NCBI GenBank assembly: GCA_946811695.1
Contig: OX328130.1
Span: 77,293,599 to 77,357,598 of the forward strand
Origin: Gonocerus acuteangulatus
Lineage: Eukaryota; Arthropoda; Insecta; Hemiptera; Coreidae
Reading direction: 5' to 3'
DNA length: 64,000 bases
A model generated the notes under the pieces. The model had not been told where the DNA came from. It made no database searches and was given only the letters and a program-made list of their open reading frames with translations. The translations under genes and the position numbers were made by a program. The stretch's first letter is position 1. Every line of letters starts with the position of its first letter. This document shows, piece after piece, positions 50,701 to 62,949 of this stretch.

Positions 50701-53700
50701 TCGTGGAAGTAATTTTTTTTATTGTTTTAAGTAAATATTTACTTAATATTTATGTAAACATTTATAAAAATAAATATTTCTCTTCAGCGTTTTGAATTAA
50801 CTGAAGAAAAAAATATAATTTTCTTTTCACAGATCCATGTTTTTTTTTAACTTTTGTTCTTAAACCGTTCAAATACTTCAATAACACAGGGTTGTGATAC
50901 ATGAATGGAAAGCTGGTTAAATGATGAAGTTTTTCTAAAACCCGGAAATCTCAGATCCTGCCCATTGAGGAGTTACGCTGGAAAGAAATATCAATAAAAT
51001 GTCAGGAAATTTAGAATAGCTTTCTTTTGGTAAGATATACATACTTACATTCATTCATTTTTATGTTTACTCCCGACTAGTCTTATAGTAAATTTACTCA
51101 CCTTTCGATTGGTTTCACTTTCTTTCTAGTAGTACCACCTGGGACGGAGCTACAACGATTATTCTTCTAAAAACCACGTTTGTATTGAAAAAGCAATAAA
51201 ACGACGTTTTCTCCCTTATGGGCGAGAATTCGGAAAATCGTCATAGAACATTTTTTGTTCCCCTAAGGGTCCTCTATCACCCCTCACAATATGACTAGAC
51301 ATTTACGGGACACCCTGTATATTAATAGGAAGTTTAAGTAACTTGAGGACTTAATGTCTTCAGCCTGGAAAGTTATTTTTTATTAAAAAATTAACCATTA
51401 ATTTGCTAATTGTGTTAATAAAATTTCCTTGTTTTGGAAAAAAAAAATGATCTAATTCTTATAAATTTAGAATTTAAAACAAATCAATTACTATGACATT
51501 ATATTAACAAATTTTAAACAATATTAAACAAAATCATGATACATGGTACTTCTGAAAGACTTTATAAAACTGATATGTACACATATCATTGAGTGAACTT
51601 TAGACTAAAAGTCTTAATATTTGTAACATATTGAACAAATAACATTGAAAAAAACTAACTACTGGACATTTGACTATCTGAACTGACACTTTGAAACCTG
51701 TTTGACACTGGATGCACTACCACAAATTGTCAATATTTTTCATTGATTTCTATATATTTTATCATCCATGTTGCAAAATCAGCAATAATAATAATAAATA
51801 AACTTAGAATTTTAAAATGTCAACTAAGCTCTTTCTTGACTTTATATTATCTATACAAACCTAACCTCTCAGGATGCTTAGTCCGTATTTTTTATTTTTT
51901 TATGAGAATTATGATGTTTTAGCTTAGCTCTGATTATAAATAATTATTTGAAAAATTTAATTATATTTCCAGATTGAAATGTTACAATTTCCATATGAAT
52001 TATACAAGATTGTCTAATTTTTATTTTGTTTTCAGAAACAACTTACAGAATGTGAAGAGTCTAAAAACTCCAAGCACAGAGAAGTTATCCAGCCAGATAC
52101 TAATGTTCTTGCTGAAATGCCAAAGGTTAGATTTTTAAATAATTATATTCTACTTTATCGGAAAGCTCGCATCCTTCAGCAATGAAAGGTCTCATTATAT
52201 CTATGAATCGTCCAAGCCTTCAGATTTATTTTTTCACTTTAGGATGACTGTATACAGACTTTATTACCTTGTATTATTTATTAAGTAAATTACTGCAAGA
52301 GCAATAGAAAATTTAAAGTTTTAACATTATTAATTGAAAAGGCAAATTATTGTATGACAGGGAGATGAAGGGGTGTAGTTACACAGTGCGAGTTGGCGTA
52401 GTCAGCAGTGGAGTTACTCGCACTGTATGCGTTACTGTAATGTGTGAGTCGTTTAGTACCTCCCGTTCACTATTTTTTACTACAGTTAGTACTACAATAT
52501 TTATTGTCTTCTATGCTACTTACCTTCTCCCGCCCCCACAAGCAGTAGCTTCCAAGTGGTTTGGATTTAAGCTTTCACAATGTTTGAAATTACCGTAGCT
52601 TATGAGCACTTTCAGCAAAAGTATTATTCTAACAGCTTTTGTTATGGTAGGAACTGTGGTATTTTGCGACAACATTGCGTGGCACTGCACTAGACTACCT
52701 ACTTAAAAGATCTGAGTACGCACGTACGCGCAGTAGCTGAAGCAAAGGTCAACAAGTGTCAATCTTTGAATGAATGAAAAAAAAAAAACTTTATTCTGGG
52801 ACTTGGTCCCATAAGAATAAAAAATAAATACATATGGTTGAATAAACAAATTTCACATAAAAATATAACTATACGTAAAGAAGAAATAAAAATAGAAAAA
52901 CTAACACAAATATTGGAGATGGAGACAGATGGCAGTTGTAGTGATACGAATATGGAATACAATTTGGTTTGGATTCGGCTAGGAGAAAAAAACGTCAGAC
53001 TTTCAGGAAGAAAACTGTATTGGACGTTTCGGCTGCACATTAGAGGCTGCCTTCTTCAGCACTAGAGAATGACTAGGACAAATTGAATACATTCAACCAT
53101 GGTTACCTAAGTGTCTTACAGGTCTTCCTCCCTCCCCCCTAGTCATTCTCTAGTGCTGAGGAAGGAAGCCTAATGTGCAGCCGAAACGTCCAATACAGTT
53201 TTCTTCCTGAAAGTCTGATGTTTTTTTCTCCTAGCCGAATCCCAACCAACCATACCTTGTCTTCCTAACACAAATATTATTAACAAAGCCTTAAATAATA
53301 AAATAAAACATAAGTACATACGTACATAAATGATAATAATAAAAATAAGATAGTGATTACAGAGGGATTATAGAATACTGGAGCAAGAAGAGGATGTGAA
53401 ATTGGAGCAATGGTGAAACAATATTCAGGGGGGGATGGGAATAAAATTGAATAGTTCAATATAAACAAATAAATAAGTAATTTAATAAATTTTTAAAAAA
53501 AGATTTATACAATCATATACTATTCAAACTCACTGATTACATGTAAAACTAAATATTAACATAAACAGTACAGATACACTTTACAAATTCTTAATTCATC
53601 ACAACTGATTTTATTATTGTTTTTGATTTCCTTTAAAGAACATTTTAATTGTGTTATCGCCATTTAGCGTTAAACAATAAATAAATAAAGAAATAAATAT

Positions 53701-55410
53701 TTTAAAAAATGTGGGCTATAAAAGGAAATGAAAAAAAAAAAAAAAAAAATGCATAAACAAGAGAAGGAAAAAAAATAAAATAAAAGGCTGTCACACAGGA
53801 GCTGCATAACTAAGCACTTTCCTCAGAATTTGGGTAGTGTAGACTGCTTTCCAGAACAATTTGCTTAAAATATCCTACATAAATAAAATAAAAACATGAA
53901 TAGTTCTCTTTTAAATTTGTAATGAGTAACTGATCAATTATTAATTTGCTTCCAGATCTATGTTTACACATGGTACCTATTGCACTACGTAATAAATACA
54001 AAAAACCTCATATTATCGTATTTTGATCTAAGGCAGGAACAGGATACAGACACTCTAGTGGTAGAAAGCGCTCCTTGCGGCGGCTTTGTGAACCTACGTC
54101 TGGCGGGCTTTTCTATTGAAATATATTACAAATTAAACCCCCGCTTTCCGATTGACCGATTCAGCTCATTTTTACAACACTTCTTTCTCATGAGTTACCC
54201 ACGAAGTATACCGCGTTTCGTTACAATACAGCAGAAATTACGACCGGTATGAGTATATTAGGAATTTGGGTCCGGAGTAACCCCCCCCCTTCTAATGAAC
54301 CGATTTAGTTTATTTTTACAACAGATATTTACCTGTAGATTACCACTACGAATACCGAGTTTCGTCGAAATATACCAAAAATCAAGGCTGGTAGTGGCGA
54401 ATTGGTATTGTGGGTCCGGAGTAAACCCCCCCTCCTAATGAACCGATTTAGTTTATGTTTACAACACACATTTACCTGTGGATTACCACTACGAATACCG
54501 AGTTTCGTCGAAATATACAAAAAAATAACGGCTGGTAGTGGCGAATTGGTATTGTGGGTCCGGAGTAAACCCCTCCTCCTAATGAACCGATTTAGTTTAT
54601 TTTTACAGCACATATTTACCTGTGGATTACCACTACGAATACTAAGTTTCGTCGAAATATACCAAAAATCACGGCTGGTAGTGGCGAATTGGTATTGTGG
54701 GTCCGGAGTAAACCCCCTCTCCTAATGAACCGATTTAGTTTATTTTTACAACACATATTTACCTGTGGATTACCACTACGAATACCGAGTTTCGTCGAAA
54801 TATACTAAAAATCACGGCTGGTAGTGGCGAATTGGTATTGTGGGTCCGGAGTAAACCCCCCCCCCCTTCTAATGAACCGATTTAGTTCATTTTTACAGCA
54901 CATATTTACCTGTGGATTACTACTACGAATACCGAGTTTCGTCGAAATATACCAAAAATCACGGCTGGTAGTGGCGAATTGGTATTGTGGGTCCGGAGTA
55001 AACCCCCCCTCCTATGAACCGATTTAGTTTATTTTTACAACACATATTTACCTGTGGATTACCACTACGAATACCGAGTTTCGTCAAAATATACTAAAAA
55101 TCATGGCTGGTGGTGGCGAATTGGTATTGTGGGTCTGGAGTAAACCCCCCCTTCTAATGAACCGATTTAGTTCATTTTTATATCTCACTTTTCTCTCTAT
55201 ATTACCACTACGAATACCAAGTTTCGTTGAAATATAACAAATATTACGGCTGACATAGTCAAATTAGTGTTTTGGGTTCGGGGTAAACCCCCCCTTCCGG
55301 TGGACCGACTTTGGTGGTTAACGAACTCGTTCAATCGTTTGCTAATTGAATGCTATATACCAAGTTTCGAGACGAAAAAACAAAAACTCTGGCCGCTATC
55401 GTGTTAACAG

Positions 55411-55452
<42 letters not shown>

Positions 55453-56215
55453 TTTAACGGTGTCTACTAGGTAGGATCGATAAAGATTTGAAGAAATTTT
55501 TCAAAAATTCCGTCATGAGTCCAACCTCAATAGCTACTTTCCTTCGGAGGAAAGTGCTAACATACAAAACAAAAAGAAGAAAAAAGTGTACAATCTTACC
55601 ACAAAGAAGAAAAACAAGTGTAGACTTGATTAAATGGGGAAAAACAACAACATAATATAGATAACTAATCTGGTCTTGCCTGGTGGTAATATCTTAAGAG
55701 GTGTTTTCCTGGGAGGATAGGAGAAAACCAAAGAGGCGGGCGGGATTTAAATACAGGTAAGGAAGGAGAGAGAGAGTTCCAGAAAGACAGATGCAGTAGC
55801 TGTACACTGTTAGGTCAAAAATTCTAATCATGTAACTGCACCTTGAAGGCCTATTTGAAGGTTATATTTATGCCCGAGTCTCATGCTCTATTTCCATTTT
55901 TCTATGAACTCATTTTCCCATTCCGAATTTTATGGGACAATAATTGGTTAAGTCTCTCTCTTGGAGACATCTTGATTTATTATGAAACTAAACTAAAAAG
56001 TTCTCACTATTAAATAATATTAGTACTAATCATATTAATTTATGTCACTTAATACTAATGTTTGTAATGTTCCCCTTATTTTAATATCTTCTAGGTTGTG
56101 TATGGAGGACAGAAATTGAACGGATCTACAACTCCTGGCCTGAATCCTGAAGCTGTAAACAACTTTGAAGTTTCCTCTCCTAAACCATTGAAAGATCCAG
56201 AGGTAAATGAATATT

Positions 56216-56268
<53 letters not shown>

Positions 56269-57966
56269 CCATATATACCACCATATCATAGTACTCACAT
56301 ATTAAACAATTGAATGAGTTCATTGACCACCAAAATCGGTTTATCTGAAAATGAGGTTTATTCGTTAATCAAATTATTAACATGCCCCTAACTGTCAAAA
56401 TATTTGTTATATTGCGAGAAAACTCTATATACATTTTTCTGAACTAAAGAGAAAGATGTGTTTTACATAAAAACAAGCAGTCAGTCAGTAATGGGGAATT
56501 TGTATGGTTACTCCGGAATCAATTTATTAATTCCACTTAGTGGCTGATATTTTTACTGCCCTGTCATGAAAATCAGTAGTTATCATGCCCAACTAATAAG
56601 GAAACATATATTGTAAAAAAATAAAGGGAAATTGTGCCAATGACCAAAGCAGTTGAGGCACCCAAATTTGGAAATTGGTCCATTGAACATTTAGGTTTGC
56701 TCCAGAACAACATGAAATAAAAGTATAATAATATAGTCAGCTGTTAATAACAAGGAAAACTATTTTTGTTTATAGTTGGAGAGCTGGTAACTCACTTTTC
56801 ATGAAGTGTTTTATGCACCTTGAAATTTTGCTGTAACGTACCTCTTAGGTAAATAAGAAGGTAAATATGTGTTGGCTAGACTTACCGTGCTGTGCATAGG
56901 GGAAAGGTGCAAAACCATTTTGCCCAAAAATAGTGTTTTACTCAGAAGCCAACTATCATTAATGTAAAAAAAAAAAAAAGAAGAAGAAAATTAAGGCAAT
57001 TTTACAATGAATAATAAATAAGGCAGACACCTTTAAGGGGGTTAAAATGAAAAAGTCCGTCATGCAGGAGCTGCATAACTAAGCACTTTCCTCAGAATTT
57101 TTGTAGTGTAGACTACATTACTAAATAATTTGCTGTAAATAACCTATATAAATAAAATAACAACGTGAATAGTTCTGCTCTTTTACATTTATTATAAGAG
57201 CTGTTCAATTATTAATTTTGTAATTAATTTGCTTCCAGAGTTATGGTTATACTTGATACTACGCTACTTAATAAATACACAAAAACTTCATATTCCGTCT
57301 TTTGATCTGACGCAGGAACAGGATACAGTCCCCCTAGTGGTAGATAGCGCTCCTCGCGGCGGCTTTGAGAACCTATGTCTGCTGAGCTAATTCTAATGAA
57401 ACAGAGTTTAAAGTAAACCCTCCTTTCCAATAGACCGATTTACTGAATTTTTACAACACTTCTTTTTCATGAGATACCCACGATGTATACCACGTTTCGT
57501 TACAATACAGCAGAAATTACGACCGGTATGAGTATATTAGGAATTTGGGTCCGGAGTAACCCCCCCCCTTCTAATGAACCGATTTATTTTATTTTTACAA
57601 CCCATTTTTCTCTGTTGATTACCACCACGAATACTGAGTTTCATTGAAATTAACAAAAATTACGGCTGGTTGTGGCAAATTGGTAATGTGTGTCCGGAGT
57701 AAACCCCCCCTTCTAATAAACTGATTTAGTTTATTTTTACAACGAATTTGTCTCTTTAGATCAACATAACGAATACCGAGTTTCGTCGAAATATAACAAA
57801 AACTACGGCTGGCATGGTCAAATTTGTGTTTTGGGTTCGGGGTAAACCCCCCCCCCTCTCGGTGGACCGATTTTGGTGGTTAATTTGTTCAATCGTTTGC
57901 TAATTGAACGCTGTATACCACGTTTCGTGAAGAAAAAACAAACTCTGGCCGCTATCGTGTTAACAG

Positions 57967-58032
<66 letters not shown>

Positions 58033-59176
58033 TTGGTATATATTGTGGTGTTTTGGTTTGGGAAAGAAAAAGAAAATTGAATATATTTAAAAGTTATTGT
58101 AGAAAAAGTTGATTTAGAATGTTTTTATTATATTTTCATTATATCTCAGGGTTCATTTAAAATTACCAAACTCACCACATACGGACTTATGAATAAAACC
58201 GTTTGAATAATTAAATTAATTTAATAAATTTCCTGAAAGAAAAGCATGAGAAATATATAATTAGAACCACTTCTTACCATCTGTCCTTTTATGTGTTGAG
58301 ACCATATTAAATACCAGGAGAAAGGTTCATTATAAATAAAATAGAGTTGGAAATAATTGACTTATATTGAATAAAAGATATAATTTAAGATTTGGCATGG
58401 CTGTGATATAAAAAAGAAAAATTGCTTGACTCACATAATTGTATCAATATTGGTAATTAAAGAAAAGTTAGAACATAATTAAAATATTAACTTATATATT
58501 AAAATATAAATATTGGCCATTATGAAATTTTAGATAGCTTTTGAATTTAATTGCCAGTTAATGAGTTATACTCAGCTTATGATACGGATGATGTTCTGGA
58601 AGTGAAGAGGTAGACTGGTTGTAGTTATGTCGGCATGTTGAGGAGAATGATGGTCGGCTGCTAGATCATGGAGTGGTGTCTGGCCATCAAGTGAAGATGA
58701 AGTGAGAGCTTGGTGTCGGCTGACCAGCTGGTTCTGCAGCGAGATTGTGTGCCCTTCGTCTCTGGCACTCGAATGGGGTGAGTGGTGGGGGAAGGCCCTT
58801 TTTATAGAGGCGTTACTCCCACCATACCAAGGGTGTTTGTCTTCAGCGATCGCCACCTCGATGTTCAAAGTGCATTTTTGGAAGCACCTCTATTCTTATC
58901 TTCCTGGGAACTTGTATACCTTATCGCTCCTAACCGAGACATTTGGACTCTTCTTTTATTTAACACTGCTTTTTTTTAAAAAAAATAAATACTGCCAAAC
59001 TAAGCACTGCCAATTGCTATCCCTTTTATTACTCTTTTATTTATTTAATTGGTTGACAAAGGAGAATATTTGTGATGGAATTATGGAATATAACTTAGCC
59101 TTTATTTTGAATAGGAATGCTACTCTTTGCTATGCCAGAAACTGACTCTTTCTAGAGCACCCCCTTTTAGATCATT

Positions 59177-59214
<38 letters not shown>

Positions 59215-60864
59215 AACAGGGGTCATTTTCGGTGTCTACTAGGTAGGATTGATAAAGATTTGAAGAATTTTTCTAAAATTCCGTCATGAGAGCAACCCTC
59301 AATAGCTACCTTCCTTCGGAGGAAAGTTCTAAAAAACATAGTAACTAGTTTTTATTTTTAATATTAAATTAAGTGCTTTATTCATGCTGCAATTTAAACA
59401 GCCTCTTCAATAAACATAATTGAAAATAATTACAAGAGGGCAGACATTTTTGTGGGATTTAATTATCAGGAATCATGAAAATAAATGTTGCCTATGATAG
59501 ACTACAATACACTGCGTAAGAGTGAGTGAGAGCACCGATCATCTGGGCAGCTGTGGTTGTTCTCTGCGCTCTTATTGGTTCTTACTCACATGATCTTGTA
59601 CAGCTGTACTGGTTTAAATGGCAGCATGAATAAAACCTTTCATTTAATATTAGAATAAAAACAATTTATTTATTTATTTTTACATGTTATCCCCCTTAAA
59701 AGTGTCTGCCTTATTTATTATTCGTTGCAAAATTGTCTTAATTTTACATTAATGATAGTTGGCTTCTGAATAAAACACTATTTTTGGGAAATATTTTTTT
59801 GCATCTTTCCCCTATGCGCAGTACCTGGTGTTCCACGGTAAGTCTAGCCAACACATATATACCTTCTTATCTAACCAAGAGATACATTATAGCAAAATTT
59901 CAAGGTGCATAAAATACTTCATGAAACGTGCGGTTACTGGCTCTTGGACTATTATTTTGTATTTCTATAGGTTAGTTTAGAACATTCTTGAGCATAGTAA
60001 CATTCCTGCTGAAGAATATTCTTAGTTATGCAGCTCCTGCCTTACAGATTTTTTATTTCTTTTTTATTTTATTGCCCAAAGCTAGCAAAAAATACAGGGC
60101 AAAACAGACATTCATATGTTTTGTTTGATTCATCTTTCTTCTCATTTCCTCGATAATGAACTAATTCAGCTTATCCAACAACAGCATTTTATTCTCAGGG
60201 ATTCTGTTTATTATTTTTATATTAATATATTAATATTTTTGTTTTTATTTGGATTTGTAATTTTTTTTAAATTGTGAATTAATGGCACTCTCAATTTCAG
60301 GGAGTAGTTATAAATGTGTGGGTGGGTATTCAGCATGTGAGCCATCCTTCAAGATTCCATGTATTGGGAATTATCAGTAGAATGGTTGGTAAAAGAGAGG
60401 AATTGGCTTCTAATGCGGGAGTAAATAGGAAAATGCAAAATAAAATGGAAAATGTCTTTCTATGCGTTATTATTTCAGAGGGTTAATAGAATAGGGGATA
60501 TTTTTAATTGAACATTTAATATTAAAGCTCCTTCCTATTCTTAACTGAGCTACGGTGTATGCTATTTGAAAAGGTAGTGGCAAGAAAGTCATGGAGCAGG
60601 CCTGGGGATAATGAAAAAACTTAAAAAAATAATATTCAATGTAATTCCTGTACATGCAGCCACCGATTTCATAATTTTTCCTTGCTAGAAACAGAAATTA
60701 TTGCATGGTTTTGGCCTTATATTTTGGTTTCATTTCTATTCTACACAAAGTAATATAGAATAGAAATGAAAGCAAAATATAAGGCTTTCATTTCTATTCT
60801 ACACAAAGTAAAATTGTATAATATTGAGAGGCGCTAATGGCCAAGTTCTAGATGCGCCGTAAAA

Positions 60865-60906
<42 letters not shown>

Positions 60907-61391
60907 GAGAACTATTTATTAAAATGTATTATGTATTTTGCATTCATTAATAAGTATTTTCCTATTGTATTTTTAGCAAGGAGTGAAGAAAGTTGACGAA
61001 CAAGTTGCCGAGCCTCCTAAAAAACCTACTCAGGTATTTATAACATTAACTATATTTGAAGGGGTCGGGGAAAAATAGTTCCACGCAACATTTTTAACAA
61101 AACTTAATTGTAGCTGCTATATGTTGGATATTACATAGGACTATCAGTCTATGATGCAAATGCTACTAAAATATGATTACAAACTTTGTATGCTACTTAA
61201 TCTTGTTGCACCTAACCAATTCAACTGATAGTCCCACATAATATCCAACAAATAGCAGCTACAGTTAGGTTTTGTTAGAAATGTTGCTTGGCACTATTTT
61301 GCCCCGAGCCTTTCATTTGATTTATATATTTACTTTATCATAGAGCTAAGCAACAATGGAGACAGACCTTTAAATTTGTTTAGTGTTTTTA

Positions 61392-61433
<42 letters not shown>

Positions 61434-62911
61434 GAACTTGCTATAAAGTAGGGGAGAGAATCAGATACATTCTGTGTATCGTCGGCAAAGAAGAGGCTAT
61501 AAATTGTGCCAAACTCATTGATGACTTTCCGAAAATGGCGGAAATTCATATATTCAAAACATTTGAACTTCTCATTAACGTGTTTTATTCAGATAGATGG
61601 TAAAGTTCAATTTCGTATATACATAATTCTGAGGGAAATATTCCTTATGGTTCCAAGGAAGAACGCAGTAAGTACTCATTATGTCTCTCGTTTAAGACTA
61701 GGGAAGGCTTTGAGGGCTCAGACAAGGGAGGTGGTGTTTAGAAACAATTTGGCGAGCAGCTCCTACCACTTTCTTTAAGAATCCATTCGTCCTTCGTCAC
61801 CCTCTCTTCATCTTACATTTACAGTATAACTTGGATATTTCGAACCCCTAGGGACTGATGAAATAGTTTGAATTATCCAAAATTCGAATTACAAAAGTTT
61901 TTGAAAATAAAGATAAATAAAATCAAACTTCATATTTTCACACAGCTTTTAATTAAAACAAAAAACAAATCATCATGCTTCTGAGAAGCTGCAAATCTCT
62001 TTGAGAACATCGGCGATTATTTCGGCTTGAATTAAGTCACCCCACACTGCGACATCTTCATCAACATTAATGAAATCTTCATAGGTTATCCGACAGTCTG
62101 GAACGACGTCTTATCATCCGTCCACGGGTTGGAAATTGTCAAAAGAATCTATGCGACTTTATCACTTTCGTTTGATTGTAAAAATCCAGCTTTGTTACCC
62201 GAGGGAGAATATTTTGACAAGATTTAAGATCGGTCGCCTGTCTGCTTCCTTCCCATTGGAGGTTCAGACTAGTAAAAAATTTGAATTATCTAACATTTTA
62301 TTCGAATTAACCACCGTTTTTTTACATTGTTTATGCACTAAATTCTAGGGGCCAAGAGAAATATTCGAATTAAAGACAATTCCGAATTATGGAAGTTTGA
62401 ATTATCCCTATTCCACCGTATAATATTTACAATTGGAAGTTACTTGTCAGTTTTATCGATACAAAATTAATATACAAATATATTTTTAGGAGAGTATAAT
62501 GCCACTTGCTCTTCCTCGGCAAGGAGAAGCTGAAGACCAAGCCGTGCAGATACCTGAACCAGGAAATGGAGTTGCTCCTGGACATGATCCTTTAGGAAAT
62601 ACTCTTCATAAACCTAAGACTGGGAATCTCCCTGAAGGTTAGTCAATCCTTTTATCTCAATCATATCAGACAAGACGAACTTGCAAATATTTGTGTCATA
62701 TTTTGCTACAATAACCAGAAAAATATAAGTTGGAAGTCAATAATGGAAGAAAAACTTATATACATAAATAAAAAAATTATTATATCCCTATCTTCCTAAT
62801 TTATCGTAAGGTGAAGAATCAGATACCTGTACAGTATCTGGACGCCCTGCATACCTGTGTACCCCTGTTAAGGGTCTGATAATTTGTAAGCTTTCCATAT
62901 AAAAGGATACT

Positions 62912-62949
<38 letters not shown>

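Larger units (their letters stand above)
52964..53249. mobile_element. Foldback element with two hammerhead-like cores
   Basis: A 286-bp element whose two halves are near-perfect inverted repeats for about 100 bases: ATTCGGCTAGGAGAAAAAAA, AGACTTTCAGGAAGAAAACT and their complements on the right. The hammerhead-like cores face opposite directions: minus strand 53026-53059 and plus strand 53156-53187. The centre holds a C-rich run at 53130-53139. It is the best preserved of the three related elements here. Confidence 0.85.
52126..56094 (+). other. GOLIM4: GOLIM4 intron 5 (4.0 kb)
   Basis: Holds an unrecognised GC-richer block (52350-52740), an A-run near 52777, the hammerhead-bearing foldback element (52964-53249) and an R-family element (53784-55560). 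Confidence 0.75.
56203..60976 (+). other. GOLIM4: GOLIM4 intron 6 (4.8 kb)
   Basis: Contains (TA)n at 56220-56266, element H in two inverted copies (56760-57052 with 59333-59410, and 59600-59980), R copy 3 between them, a SINE tail (60828-60870) and (TA)n at 60872-60901. Confidence 0.75.

Noticed and set aside
58572..58868. 98-codon minus-strand frame as a host gene
   Set aside because: It lies inside an insertion in an R element, has no recognised domain and no splice partners.
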